Positions 1 through 10,931 of a stretch of 64,000 nucleotides of DNA are shown here, piece after piece. The notes below the pieces were generated by a model. The model saw only the letters and a list, made by a program, of their open reading frames with translations, did not search any database and was not told where the DNA came from. Origin of the DNA: Zea mays (taxonomy: Eukaryota > Streptophyta > Magnoliopsida > Poales > Poaceae); assembly GCF_902167145.1 (NCBI RefSeq), contig NC_050096.1, positions 197,548,566-197,612,565 on the forward strand, in the 5' to 3' direction. The first letter of the stretch is position 1; each line of letters begins with the position of its first letter. Position numbers and translations under genes: made by a program.

Positions 1-925
1 GGCAATAGTTTGAGGCTTATGGATGGGGAGTGGACCGTTTAGAGCGTCATCCACGTCTCGGGCCTCCTTCACCATCATGCGCCCGCTCACAAACTTTCCA
101 AGAATCTCTTCGGGCGTCATCTTGGTGTACCTGGGATTCTCACGAATTAGGTTAACAAGATGGGGGTCAATTACCGTGAATGATCTTAGCATAAGTCGGA
201 CGACGTCGTGGTCCGTCCATCTTGTGCTCCCATAACTCCTAATCTTGTTGACTAGGGTCTTGAGCCTATTGTATGTTTGTGTTGGCTCTTCTCCCCTGAT
301 CATTGCGAACCTTCCTAGCTCGCCTTCCACCAACTCCATCTTGGTGATCATGGTGGCATCATTACCCTCATGAGAGATCTTGAGGGTATCTCAAATTTGC
401 TTGGTGTTGTCCAAGCCACTCACCTTGTTGTATTCATCCCTGCACAACGAAGCTAGCAAAACAGTGGTAGCTTGTGCATTCTTATGAATTTGCTCGTTAA
501 TAAATACAGGGTTATCCGTACTATCAAATTGCATTCCATTTTCGACTATCTCCCAAATACTAGGATGGAGAGAGAATAAATGACTATGCATTTTGTGACT
601 CCAAAAGGAGTAGTCATCTCCATCAAAGTGTGGAGGTTTACCAAGAGGAATTGAAAGCAAAATGAGCATTGGAGTTAAAAGGAATACGAGAATAATTAAA
701 TGAATAATTTGAATTAACTGGTTTCTTTTTCTCGTCGTCGTCGTCTCTTGGTGAAGAAGAAGACTCGTCGTTGTCGTAGTAGACGATCTTCTTGATGCGC
801 CTCTTCTTCTTCCCGTCCTTCTTGTGACTCGAGCCAGAGTCAGTGGGCTTGTCGTCTCTAGGCTCATTGAGGAAGGACTCCTTCTCCTTGTCGTTGACCA
901 CCATCCCCTTTCCCTTAGGATCCAT
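1..925 (-). pseudogene. E1 gag, decayed
   Basis: This is the N-terminal part of a Sirevirus gag (capsid-type structural protein that packages element RNA). The start MDPKGKGMVVNDKEKES at 925 matches the gag of B and D. The reading frame shifts near position 660, after the SNAHF segment. It resumes with the PLGKPPHFDG and FWSHKM segments and then hits a stop near 391, where B and D have a tryptophan in AKQIWDTL. Homology continues without a frame to position 1, through the TYNRLKT and RYTKM segments. No zinc knuckle is inside the window. It cannot make full-length protein. Confidence 0.85.
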
Positions 926-960
926 CTCTTCGGGCGATTAGTCCCTTGCGTGAAGAGAAC

Positions 961-975
961 GGCTCCGATACCAAT
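961..975 (-). promoter_or_regulatory. E1 primer binding site
   Basis: Directly inside the 5' LTR, the minus strand reads ATTGGTATCGGAGCC. This is the usual plant Copia primer binding site for the 3' end of initiator tRNA-Met. It marks 976-2230 as the 5' LTR rather than the 3' one. Confidence 0.85.
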
Positions 976-2230
976 TGAGAGCACCTAGAGGGGGGGTGAA
1001 TAGGTGATCCTGTAAAATTCAACAACTAATAGCCACAAAACTTGGTTATAAAGATGTTAGTGCTCAAAAGAACTCAGTGGTTGTAGAGTGAGTTCTTGCG
1101 AATCACAATAATCACAAAGAAAGACAACACAAGAGACACAGTGGTTTACCCCGTGGTTCGGTCAAGTATAACACTTGCCTACCTCTACGTTGTGGCGTCC
1201 CAATGGACGAGGGTTGCACTCAACCCCTTTCAAGTGATCCAATGATCAACTTGAATACCACGACTTTTCTTTGCTTATATATTTTCCCGTTTGCGAGGAA
1301 TCTCCACAAGTTGGAGCCTCTCGCCCTTACAACAAAGATCACAATGTAAACACAAGATTAAGGTTGGGAGCAACGCACACAAATCCGCAGCACAACACAC
1401 GCACACAAGCCAAGACTTGAGCTCAAATGAAGCACAGAGAGTTCACAGCTAGAACGGAGCTCAAATCACTAACACGATCGATCAAATGCGTGGAGACGGA
1501 GTGTGGAGACTTAGAATTGCTTAGTGAATGTTTGGATAGCTCCTCCATGCGCCTAGGGGTCTCTTTTATAGCCCCAAGGCAGCTAGGAGCCGTTGGAGGC
1601 CAACAAGGAAGGCAATTCTTGCCTTCTGTCGGGTGGCGCACCGGACAGTCCGGTACACCACCAGACAGCCACTGTTCATGTCCGGTGCGCGATCTCCTTC
1701 CTGTTCTGGCGCAGCCGACCGTTGCAACTCCGGGCTGGTTGGTGCACCGGACAGTCCGGTGCCCCCAGCCGACTGTTGGCGCGGGCCACGCGTCGCCCGC
1801 GGATTGCGCGGCCGACCGTTGGGCTCACGGCCGTTGGCTCACCGGACAGTCCGGTGCACCACCAGACAGTCCGGTGATTTATAGCCGTACGCCGCCAAAA
1901 TCTCCCGAGAGCGGCCAGTTCGCCGGAAGCCAGCCTGGTGCACCGGACACTACCGGACACTGTCCGGTGCGCCACCGGACAGTCCGGTGTGCCAGACTGA
2001 GCTGAGAGTTGGCTGCTCGAGCCAAGTCCTTTTCTTCTTCTCTTTTCTCTATTTCTAGCACTTAGACAAGTATTTTAGTACACAAAAACCAATGTGCTAA
2101 GTCTAGAAACATACATTGTCTTTGTTTTGCACTTCTCTCTTCATTTAGCACAAGTGAACTTAATTAAAGGTGTTGGGCACTTAATCACCAAAACATACTA
2201 GAAATTGCCCAAGGGCACATTTCCCTTTCA
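976..2230 (-). repeat. E1 5' LTR (1255 bp)
   Basis: On the minus strand it starts TGAAAGGGAAATGTGCCC at 2230 and ends GGTGCTCTCA at 976. It has a TATA box at about 1564-1570. Copies of the palindromic Sirevirus motif CACCGGACAGTCCGGTG and spaced variants lie between about 1630 and 1990, upstream of the TATA box in the element's direction. Confidence 0.85.
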
Positions 2231-2406
2231 GCTAACCACTCTCACATGGAAGTCAACAAAGGATGATAGGTAACCGGTCCTAGGATAAGACAATACACAA
2301 CATTGGTTGCGGTGTTGCTATAGGACCCTGGAAGAGAAAGAAAGAGTCATCTACAGGAGTCCATCTGTTACCTAAAACGTCGAAGGACATGAGCAAACGA
2401 CGGAAC
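2231..2406. other. Unassigned flank between E1 and A
   Basis: No gene or recognisable element is seen. It is the left flank of the outer nest A and should be continuous, in the ancestral chromosome, with 33020-33229 and then 37821 onward. The last five bases GGAAC are the left member of A's imperfect target-site duplication. Confidence 0.5.
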
Positions 2407-3580
2407 TGAAAGGGAAATAGGGTCAAACCTTTTCCTAAATGATTTTGGTGGTTGAAATGCCCAACACAAATAATTGGACTAACTAGTTTGCTCTAGATTA
2501 TATATTCTACAGGTGCCAAAGGTTCATCACAAACCAATATAAAGATCAAAGTTAGGGTTCAAAAGAAAGAAGCAAAAGAAACCGAAGAGAACACTGGTCT
2601 GGCGCACCGGACAGTGTCCGGTGCACCAGGGGCGATCAACTCAAACTCTTCACCTTCGGGTTTCTGGAGAGCCGCTCCGCTATAATTCACCGGACTGTCC
2701 GGTGTGGCACCAGACTGTCCGGTGCACCAAGTGGAGCAACGGCTAACAGCGCAACGGTCGTCTGCAAAAGAATGAACAGTGCCTGATCAGTGCGCGTAGA
2801 AGTCAGAGCAGGCGTCAGAGGCGCACCGGACACTGAACAGTAGCTGTCCGGTGCGGCACCGGACTGTCCGGTGCCCCAAGATGTCAAAGCTCCAACGGTC
2901 GAAACCGTCAGAACCCTAACGGTTGGGTGACGTGGCTGGCGCACCGGACTATCCGGTGTGCCCATCGACAGACAACCTCCCCAACGGTTGGTTTGGTGGT
3001 TGGGGCTATAAATACCCCCCAACTACCACCACTCCAAGCATCCAAGTTTTTCAGACATCTCATTCAATACAAGATCTAGTGCAATCAATACAAGACACAA
3101 TTAAAAAGAATCAAAGCCTCTCCAAGTCCCAAATACAATCCAAACACCTAGTGACTAGAGAGAGAGTTTTGCTCGTGTTCTTTGAGCTCTTGCTCTTGGA
3201 TTGCTTTCTTCTTCCCCATTCTTGTTCTTCAAAGCACTTGTAATCAAAGCAAGAGACACCAATTGTGTGGTGGTCCTTGTGGGGTCTAAGTGACCCGTTT
3301 GAATAAGGAGAAAGCTCACTCGGTCTAGGTTACCGTTTGAGAGAGGGAAAGGGTTGAAAGAGACCTAGTCTTTGTGACCACCTCAACGGGGACTAGGTTC
3401 TTTGGAACCGAACCTCGGTAAAACAAATCATCGTGTCATCCGCTCTATTTCTTTGGTTGACTTGTTTTCCCCTCTCTTTCGGACTTGGTTTTATTTCTAA
3501 CGCTAACCCGGGCTTGTAGTTGGGCTTTAAGTTTGTAAATTTTAGTTTCCGCCTATTCACCCCCCTCTAGGCGACTTTCA
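2407..3580 (+). repeat. A 5' LTR (1174 bp)
   Basis: Bounded by TGAAAGGGAAATAGGGTC and GGCGACTTTCA. The TATA box is at about 3007-3014 (TATAAATA). Palindromic CACCGGAC..GTCCGGTG units occur at about 2600-2960. Compared with the 3' LTR it lacks about 20 bp containing one CACCGGACAGTG-type unit near 2940, so repeat copy number differs between the two LTRs of one element. Confidence 0.9.
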
Positions 3581-3597
3581 ATTGGTATCAGAGCCGG
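3581..3597 (+). promoter_or_regulatory. A primer binding site
   Basis: ATTGGTATCAGAGCC directly follows the 5' LTR. It matches the initiator tRNA-Met primer site. The Opie-like elements here read GGAGCC where A has AGAGCC. Confidence 0.85.
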
Positions 3598-3625
3598 TAC
3601 TTCATTTGGAGTCTAACCACTCGAA

Positions 3626-4330
3626 GTGATGTCGGGAGGATCCGCCAAGAGGGAGATGGAAACGGCCACAAGCCACGGGAAGGCTCCATCAAGGAAGTCT
3701 GGCGACAAACAAAGGGAGGAATCACCTCCCCGCGTCAAGTCACACCGGAGTGGCGACAAGAAGAAGAAAATGAAGAAAGTGGTCTACTACGAGACCGACT
3801 CTTCGTCGCCATCCACCTCCAGCTCCGACGCACCGTTCGTCACTTCTAAGCGCCACGAGCACAAGAAGTTTAGTAAGATCCCCTTACGCTATCCCCGCAT
3901 TTCCAAACGCACTCCTTTACTTTCCGTCCCACTAGGCAAACCACCGGTTTTTTATGGTGAAGATTATTATATGTGGAGTGATAAAATGAGGCATCACCTA
4001 ACCTCACTCCACGCTAGCATTTGGGACATTGTTGAGTTTGGAGCGCATGTACCATCCGTGGGGGATGAAGACTATGATTCGGACGAGGACGCCCAAATCC
4101 GGCACTTCAACTCCCAAGCCACTACTATACTCCTCGCTTCTCTATGTCGAGAGGAGTATAATAAGGTGCAAGGGTTGAAGAGTGCCAAAGAGATTTGGGA
4201 CATGCTAAAGACCGCGCACGAAGAAGATGAGGTGACCAAGATCACCAAGCGGGAGACGATCGAGGGGGAGCTCGATCAATTCATCCTCAACCAAGGAGAG
4301 GAGCCACAAGCAATGTACAACTGGCTCAAG
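3626..4330 (+). pseudogene. A gag fragment
   Basis: The start MSGGSAKREMETA at 3626 opens a Ji-type gag with a lysine-rich N-terminus and the PLGKPPVFYG, MWSDKMRHHL and LHASIWDIVE segments. The open frame runs to 4441, but gag homology stops after the MYNWLK segment near 4330. From there the frame reads antisense through the truncated 3' LTR of element C. The zinc knuckle and everything downstream are gone. It is a truncated gag with a chimeric tail of about 35 residues. Confidence 0.85.
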
Positions 4331-5055
4331 ATCGATGATTTGTTTTACCGAGGTTCGGTTCTTGCAAACCTACTCCCCGTTGAGGTGGTCACAAAGACCG
4401 GGTCTCTTTCAACCCTTTCCCTCTCTCAAACGGTCACCTAGACCGAGTGAGCCTTTCTCTTCAATCAAATGGGACACTAAGTCCGCTACAAGGACCACCA
4501 CAACTTGGTGTCTCTTGTTTTGATTACAAGTGAATATTGAGCACAAGAATTAGAGGAAGAAGAAAAGCAATCCAAGCGCAAGAGCTCAAATGAACACAAG
4601 TCTCTCTCTCACTAGCCACTATTTGATTGGAATGATCTTTGGACTTGGGAGAGGATTTGATCTCTTTGTTTGTGTCTTGTATTGAATGTTATAGCTCTTG
4701 TATGAGGTGTGATGGCTGAAAACTTAGATGCAATGAATGGTGGGTGGTTGGGGGTATTTATAGCCCCAACCACCAAACTAGTCGTTTGGTGGAGGCTGCT
4801 GTCGTATGGCGCACCGGACAGTCCGGTGTGCCAGCCACTTCACCCGGCCGTTAGGTTCTGACCGTTGGAGCTTCTAACAGCTGGGCCACCAGACAGTCTG
4901 GTGGTGCACTGGACAGTCACTGTTCACTGTCCGGTGCGCCTTCTGGCTCTGCTCTCACTTCTACGCTTACTGTAGCGCATTAACTGCTCTCTGCAGACGA
5001 CCATTAGCGCGAAGTAGCCGTTGCTCCGCTGGCACATCGGATAGTCCAGTGCTAC
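4331..5055 (-). repeat. C 3' LTR, distal part, truncated
   Basis: Collinear with the C 5' LTR from about 28731 onward, beginning in the TTTTACCGAGGTTCGGTT segment. The first 150 bp (ending GACTTTCA in element orientation) are absent. Its right edge GCTAC (5051-5055) is the left target-site duplication of element B. Confidence 0.85.
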
Positions 5056-6307
5056 TGAGAGCACCTAGAGGGGGGGTGAATAGGTGATCCTATGAAACTT
5101 GAAAACTTAAGCCACAAAACTTGGTTAATCGTTAGCACAATAATTGCCAAGTGGCTAGAGAGGAGTCAAAACACAATAACCACAATAAATCAATCACAGA
5201 GATGGCACGGTTGTTATCCCGTGGTTCGGCCAAGACCAACGCTTGCCTACTCCACGTTGTGGCGTCCCAACAGACGAGGGTTGCAATCAACCCCTCTCAA
5301 GCGGTCCAAAGACCCACTTGAATACCACGGTGTTTTGCTTTTCTTTTCTTATCCCGTTCGCGAGGAATCTCCACAACTTGGAGCCTCTCGCCCTTACACT
5401 TTTGATGTTCACAAAGAATCACGGAGTAAGGGAGGGATGAGCAACTCACACAAGACTCACAACTCAGAGCAACAACACGCACACAAGTCGCAACAAGAGC
5501 TCGCAACACAACCCAATGAGATCACAACTCCACAAGAGCTCTATATGCTATCACAAAGAAACAAATGCGCGGAATCGATGACTTGGTGCTTAGGAATGTT
5601 GTAAGTGTGCTTGGTGTCCTCCTCCATGCGCCTAGGGGTCCCTTTTATAGCCCCAAGGCAGCTAGGAGCCGTTGAGAGCAAATCTGGAAGGCTGATCTTG
5701 CCTTCTGTCGACTGGTGCACCGGACAGTCCGGTGCGCACCGGACACTGTCCGGTGCCCGATTTCTTTCCTTAAACGGCGCAGCCGACCGTTGGCCGCCAG
5801 AGAGCCGTTGGCGCACCGGACATGTCCGGTGCACACCGGACAGTTCGGTGCCCCCTTCTAGCCGTTGGCTCGGCCACGTGTCCCGCGCAGATCGCGCGGT
5901 CGACCGTTGGCCCGGCCGACCGTTGGCTCACCGGACAGTCCGGTGCACACCGGACAGTCCGGTGAATTATAGCCGTACGTCGCCGGTGAATTCCCGAGAG
6001 CGGCCAGTTCGCTCGAGCCAGCCTGGCGCACCGGACACTGTCCGGTGCACCACCGGACAGTCCGGTGCTCCCAGACTGAGCAGACTTGGCTAAACAAAGC
6101 CATCTCATTTCCAATTCGATTTTTCCTGTTTCCAGCACTTAGACACAATACATTAGTCCATAAAATAATGTACTAAGTTTAGAAACGTATCTTTTGACAT
6201 GATTTGCACTTAGTCCACCACATTGCATAGATCAACACAAAAGCACTTGTGTTGGCACTCAATCACCAAAATACTTAGAAATGGCCCAAGGGCACATTTC
6301 CCTTTCA
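5056..6307 (-). repeat. B 3' LTR (1252 bp)
   Basis: On the minus strand it runs from TGAAAGGGAAATGTGCCC at 6307 to GGTGCTCTCA at 5056. It is preceded in element orientation by the polypurine tract AAAAAGGGGGAGAT. A TATA box lies at 5643-5649. The palindromic repeat zone is about 5715-6070. Confidence 0.92.
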
Positions 6308-7094
6308 ATCTCCCCCTTTTTGGTGATTTATGCCAACATAACATAAAGCAAGTAGAACAAGTGCAAAATCACTTTAAATAAAACTCAAATTTGTTTTGAA
6401 TCAGATTTGGCATATATGGATCATCTTTTGCCACCTCTTGGTTTGTTTTTGCAAATCAAACTCAAATTCCTATCTCTAAGTCAAACACACATGTTGAAGC
6501 ATAAAGAGAGTCATTCCAAAAGAGATTGATCAAAGATTTCAAAAACTCCCCCTTTTTCCCATAATCAACACTTCTCCCCACAAGAGGCCAACTTTTGACA
6601 AAAGAGACAATGCAAGAGTTTTGACAAACCAAAAGCTCTATTCTACTATTTTCAAAGCTTCTCAAGTGGTAGCTGATCCATCTATTGCTTTGGCCTTTAT
6701 TTTCTCCCCCTTTGGCATCAAGCACCAAAACGGGATCAATCTTGGCCCTTTAACCCCATTGCCTCACCAAAATCTTCAATTAAGAGCAAATAGGCAATAA
6801 GAGTTAAAAGATGAACTTGGAAAAGTTACTCTTTTCATCGGAGTGCAGTGGAAGTCTTGCATGGTCCAAGTCTACCTTTTCCCTTTCAATTCTCCTTCGA
6901 GACTAAATCAAGCAAACTCAAGCATATGGTTAGTCTCAAAGGGTCAAGTTGTAACACATCTCCCCCTAAATATGTGCATTACTGGCACAAGGACTTGTGA
7001 GGTCCGGGGAGTGCGTGTACAACTTGAGCACCATAATAAGCAACACAATGCAGAATGAACATGATCAAAGGCATAAACACATGTATGCTACATT
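6308..7094 (-). other. B 3' noncoding region with several polypurine tracts
   Basis: There is no gene here. On the minus strand at least four GGGGGAG-type purine runs occur: at about 6309-6322 (adjacent to the LTR), 6545-6555, 6704-6714 and 6960-6966. Multiple polypurine tracts upstream of the 3' LTR are a known Sirevirus trait. A second LTR-start-like motif (GAAAGGGAAAAGG) occurs near 6878-6894. Confidence 0.65.
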
Positions 7095-8492
7095 TCAATC
7101 CAAGTTCCGCGAATCTAAGATATTGAGCTCACTACGCAACCTGCAAAAGGTCTTCTCATCTACATCATCAAGATCAACAACTTGCTCTCTTGGAGAGCCA
7201 TTAGTCTCATCAAATACAACGTCGCTAGAGACTTCAACCAAACCCGATGATTTGTTGAAGACCCTATACGCCTTTGTATTTGAATCATAACCTAATAAAA
7301 ACCCTTCTACAGCTTTGGGAGAAAATTTGGAATTCCTACCCTTCTTTACTAGAATGTAGCATTTACTCCCAAATACACGAAAGTACGATACATTGGGTTT
7401 GTTACCGGTTAGTAGCTCATACGAAGTCTTCTTGAGGAGGCGATGAAGGTAGACCCTGTTGATGGCGTGGCAAGCCGTGTTCACGGCTTCCGACCAAAAA
7501 CGCTCGGGGGTCTTGAATTCTCCAAGCATCGTCCTCGCCATATCGATTAGCGTCCTGTTCTTCCTATCTACCACACCATTTTGCTGTGGTGTGTAGGGAG
7601 CGGAGAACTCGTGCTTGATCCCTTCCTCCTCAAGGAACTCCTCCACTTGAAGGTTCTTGAACTCGGACCCGTTGTCGCTCCTTATCTTCTTCACCTTGAG
7701 CTCAAACTCATTTTGAGCTCTCCTGAGGAAGCGCTTGAGGGTCCCTTGGGTTTCAGACTTATCCTGCAAAAAGAACACCCAAGTGAAGCGGGAAAAGTCA
7801 TCAACAATAACTAAACCATACTTACTTCTTCCTATGCTTAGATAGGCGACGGGTCCGAAGAGGTCCATATGTAGTAGCTCCAGAGGTCTTGAAGTAGTCA
7901 TCACATTCTTGCTGTGATGTGTTCCTCCCACTTGTTTACCTGCTTGACAAGCTGCACAAGGTCTATCTTTTTCGAATTGCACGTTAGTCAAACCTATCAC
8001 GTGTTCTCCCTTTAGAAGCTTGTGAAGGTTCTTCATCCCCACATGTGCTAAGCGGCGATGCCACAGCCAGCCCATGCTAGTCTTAGCGATTAAGCATGCA
8101 TCTAGACCGGCCTCCCCTTTTGCAAAATCAACTAAATAAAGTTTGTCGTCTAATACACCCTTAAAAGCTAGTGAACCATCACTTCTTCTAAAGACAGACA
8201 CATCTACATTTGTAAATAGACAATTATATCCCATATTGCATAATTGACTAACAGATAACAAATTATATCCAAGAGACTCAACTAAAAACACATTAGAGAT
8301 AGAGTGCTCATTAGATATTGCAATTTTACCTAACCCTTTTACCTTGCCTTGATTCCCATCACCGAATATTATTGAATCTTGAGAATCCTTATTCTTGACG
8401 TAGGAGGTGAACATCTTCTTCTCCCCCGTCATATGGTTTGTGCATCCGCTGTCAATAATCCAGCTTGAACCCCCGGATGCATAAACCTGCAA
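7095..8492 (-). CDS. B pol, protease-integrase with RT/RNase H deleted
   Basis: The open frame has 465 residues and begins at a TTG; the frame itself is open further upstream. The aspartic protease motif [10 protein letters not shown] is at residues 14-23. The integrase zinc region (H145, H150, C179, C182) and core residues D210 and D273 are present. The catalytic glutamate at 309 in the NGVVER segment, seen in D, is aspartate here. After the DLDDVD segment the frame passes directly to the last residues of pol ([10 protein letters not shown]). About 1.8 kb is missing relative to D, a multiple of three. No RT motif YVDD and no RNase H remain. Confidence 0.88.
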   Translation of the reverse strand: MQVYASGGSSWIIDSGCTNHMTGEKKMFTSYVKNKDSQDSIIFGDGNQGKVKGLGKIAISNEHSISNVFLVESLGYNLLSVSQLCNMGYNCLFTNVDVSVFRRSDGSLAFKGVLDDKLYLVDFAKGEAGLDACLIAKTSMGWLWHRRLAHVGMKNLHKLLKGEHVIGLTNVQFEKDRPCAACQAGKQVGGTHHSKNVMTTSRPLELLHMDLFGPVAYLSIGRSKYGLVIVDDFSRFTWVFFLQDKSETQGTLKRFLRRAQNEFELKVKKIRSDNGSEFKNLQVEEFLEEEGIKHEFSAPYTPQQNGVVDRKNRTLIDMARTMLGEFKTPERFWSEAVNTACHAINRVYLHRLLKKTSYELLTGNKPNVSYFRVFGSKCYILVKKGRNSKFSPKAVEGFLLGYDSNTKAYRVFNKSSGLVEVSSDVVFDETNGSPREQVVDLDDVDEKTFCRLRSELNILDSRNLD

Positions 8493-8499
8493 GGCAAAT

Positions 8500-10881
8500 T
8501 TAGGCTTGGGTCTTAGGTACCCAACTCATGTTGGGTCCTGCAAGGTTAGCACAAATATCCTTAGGGACCCAAATGCAAGTTTTGTCTCCCTTGCATCTTG
8601 CCCCTAATTTTCTAGCAACTATCTTCCTATCCTTTCTACAAATAGCAAAGGAAGCATTTAAAGCATGATATATTGTAGAAGGTTCATTCACTTTCCTAGG
8701 AACAACATTTCTCCTAGGCATATTATGAACAACATTTCTCCTATCAACATTTCTATCATGCACATAAGAATTACTAGAAGCAAACATGGCATGAGAGTCA
8801 AAGGCATCATATGCATTACAACTCCTATAAGCATTTCTAGATTGTCTCCTATCATGATACATAAAGGCATGGTTCTTTTGCACACTACTAGCCATAGGGG
8901 CCTTCCCTTTCTCCTTGGCGGAGATGGGAGCCTTATGGCTTGTCAAGTTCTTGGCTTCCCTCTTGAAGCCAAGCCCATCCTTAATTGAGGGGTGTCTACC
9001 AATCGTGTAGGCATCCCTTGCAAATTTTAGCTTATCAAAATCACTCTTGCTAGTCTTAAGTTGAGCATTAAGACTAGCCAATTCATCATTAAGTTTGGAA
9101 ATTGAAACTAGGTGTTCCCTACAAGCGTCAATGTCAAAATCTTTACACCTATTACAAGTTGCAACAATTTCTACACAAGATGTTGACTTACTAGCTATTT
9201 CTAACTTAGCATTCAAATCATCATTAATGCTCCTTAAGTTAGAAATTGTCTCATGGCAAGAAGATAATTCACAAGAAAGCATTTCATTTCTTTTAACTTC
9301 TAGAGCATGAGATTTTTGTGCTTCTACAAATTTATCATGTTCTTCATACAACAAATCCTCTTGCTTTTCTAAAAGCATATTCTTATCATTCAAGGCATCA
9401 ATCAATTCATTAATTTTGTCTACCTTGGTTCTATCTAGGCCCTTAAACAAACATGAATAATCTATTTCATCCTCATCACTAGATTCGTCCTCACTTGAAG
9501 AAGCATAAGTAGAGTTTCGAGTACATACCTTCTTCTCCCTTGCCATAAGGCATGTGTGACGCTCGTTGGGGAAGAGGGCCGATTTGTTGAAGGCGGTGGC
9601 GGCGAGTCCCTCATTGTCGGAGTCGGAAGAGGAGCAATCCGAATCCCACTCCTTGCCTAGATGCGCCTCGCCTTTTGCCTTCTTATAGTTCTTCTTCTTC
9701 TCCCTCTTGTTCCCTTGTTCCTGATCACTATCATTGTCGGGACAGTTAGCAATAAAATGACCAAGCTTACCGCATTTGAAGCATGAGCGCTTTCCCTTGG
9801 TCTTGATCTTGCTTGGCTGTCCCTTGCGATCCTTTAGCACCGTCTTGAATCTTTTGATGATGAGGGCCATCTCTTCATCATTAAGTCCGGCTGCCTCAAT
9901 TTGCGCCACCTTGCTAGGTAGCGCCTCCTTGCTCCTTGTTGCCTTGAGAGCAAGGGGTTGCGGCTCGTTGATAGGACCATTCAAGGCGTCGTCCACGTAC
10001 CTCGCCTCCTTGATCATCATTCGCCCGCTAACGAATTTTCCAAGGACTTCTTCGGGCGACATTTTGGTGTACCTGGGATTCTCACGAATATTATTCACCA
10101 AATGAGGATCAAGAACGGTAAAGGACCTTAGCATTAGGCGGACGACGTCGTGGTCCGTCCATCGCGTGCTTCCGTAGCTCCTTATCTTGTTGATAAGGGT
10201 CTTGAGCCGGTTGTATGTTTGGGTTGGCTCCTCGCCCCTTATCATTGCAAATCTTCCAAGCTCTCCCTCTACCAACTCCATCTTGGTGAGCAAGGTGACG
10301 TCGTTCCCCTCATGAGAGATCTTGAGGGTGTCCCAGATCTGCTTGGCATTGTCCAAGCCGCTCACCTTGTGATACTCGTCTCTGCACAAAGAGGCTAGCA
10401 ACACAGTAGTAGCTTGTGCATTTTTATGAATCTGTTCATTAATAAACAAATGGCTACCCGAGCTATCAAATTTCATTCCACTTTCCACAATCTCCCAAAT
10501 GCTTGGATGGAGAGAAAACAGGTGAGTACGCATTTTGTGGCTCCAAAATCCGTAGTCCTCTCCATCAAAGTGAGGGGGCTTGCCAAGTGGAATGGGGAGC
10601 AAATGAGCATTTGAGCTATGCGGAATGCAAGAATAATCGAAAGAAAAGTTTGAGTTAACCGTCTTTCGTCTGTCGTAGTCGTCGTTGTCCTTTTGGGAAG
10701 AAGAGGACTCGTCGCTGTCGTCGTAGTAGACGATATCCTTGATGCGTCTTGTCTTCTTCTTCTTCCCATCTTTTCGCTTGTGGCCCGAGCCCGAGTCGGT
10801 AGGCTTGTCATCTTTGGGCTCGTTGACGAAGGACTCCTTCTCCTTATCGTTGATCACCATCCCCTTGCCCTTAGGATCCAT
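8500..10881 (-). CDS. B gag (793 aa), intact Sirevirus structural protein
   Basis: Gag forms virus-like particles and packages element RNA in the cytoplasm. The start is MDPKGKGMVIN at 10881. It has a charged, serine-rich N-terminus and the LGKPPHFDGEDYGFWSHKM segment typical of Copia gags. A UBN2-like helical core follows at about residues 100-300, then a CCHC zinc knuckle (CFKCGKLGHFIANC, about 366-379). An acidic stretch and a long coiled-coil-like region lie at about 480-640, with a basic C-terminus ending WVPKTQA. It stops just before pol, which lies in another frame. It is the only full-length gag in the window. Confidence 0.9.
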   Translation of the reverse strand: MDPKGKGMVINDKEKESFVNEPKDDKPTDSGSGHKRKDGKKKKTRRIKDIVYYDDSDESSSSQKDNDDYDRRKTVNSNFSFDYSCIPHSSNAHLLPIPLGKPPHFDGEDYGFWSHKMRTHLFSLHPSIWEIVESGMKFDSSGSHLFINEQIHKNAQATTVLLASLCRDEYHKVSGLDNAKQIWDTLKISHEGNDVTLLTKMELVEGELGRFAMIRGEEPTQTYNRLKTLINKIRSYGSTRWTDHDVVRLMLRSFTVLDPHLVNNIRENPRYTKMSPEEVLGKFVSGRMMIKEARYVDDALNGPINEPQPLALKATRSKEALPSKVAQIEAAGLNDEEMALIIKRFKTVLKDRKGQPSKIKTKGKRSCFKCGKLGHFIANCPDNDSDQEQGNKREKKKNYKKAKGEAHLGKEWDSDCSSSDSDNEGLAATAFNKSALFPNERHTCLMAREKKVCTRNSTYASSSEDESSDEDEIDYSCLFKGLDRTKVDKINELIDALNDKNMLLEKQEDLLYEEHDKFVEAQKSHALEVKRNEMLSCELSSCHETISNLRSINDDLNAKLEIASKSTSCVEIVATCNRCKDFDIDACREHLVSISKLNDELASLNAQLKTSKSDFDKLKFARDAYTIGRHPSIKDGLGFKREAKNLTSHKAPISAKEKGKAPMASSVQKNHAFMYHDRRQSRNAYRSCNAYDAFDSHAMFASSNSYVHDRNVDRRNVVHNMPRRNVVPRKVNEPSTIYHALNASFAICRKDRKIVARKLGARCKGDKTCIWVPKDICANLAGPNMSWVPKTQA

Positions 10882-10931
10882 CTCTTCGGGCGGTTAGTCC
10901 CTTTCTTGAAGAGAACGGCTCCGATACCAAT

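Larger units (their letters stand above)
1..2230 (-). mobile_element. E1: partial Opie-like Sirevirus (5' LTR and gag end)
   Basis: The element reads on the minus strand and is cut by the left edge, so its pol and 3' LTR are outside the window. Seen here are a decayed gag (1-925), the primer binding site (961-975) and the complete 5' LTR (976-2230). The LTR ends are TG..CA. The family call rests on the LTR start TGAAAGGGAAATGTGCCC, the LTR end GGTGCTCTCA and the gag N-terminus MDPKGKG, all shared with elements B and D. Because the other LTR is missing, no target-site duplication can be checked. Confidence 0.85.

Noticed and set aside
1427..2005. 192-residue plus-strand open frame
   Set aside because: Lies entirely inside the E1 LTR; the repeated GQSG, HRTVRC and PDSPV phrases are translations of the palindromic repeats. 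The same applies to open frames around 5605-6148, 11421-12048, 18107-18589, 26140-26622, 29149-29679 and 57295-57822.
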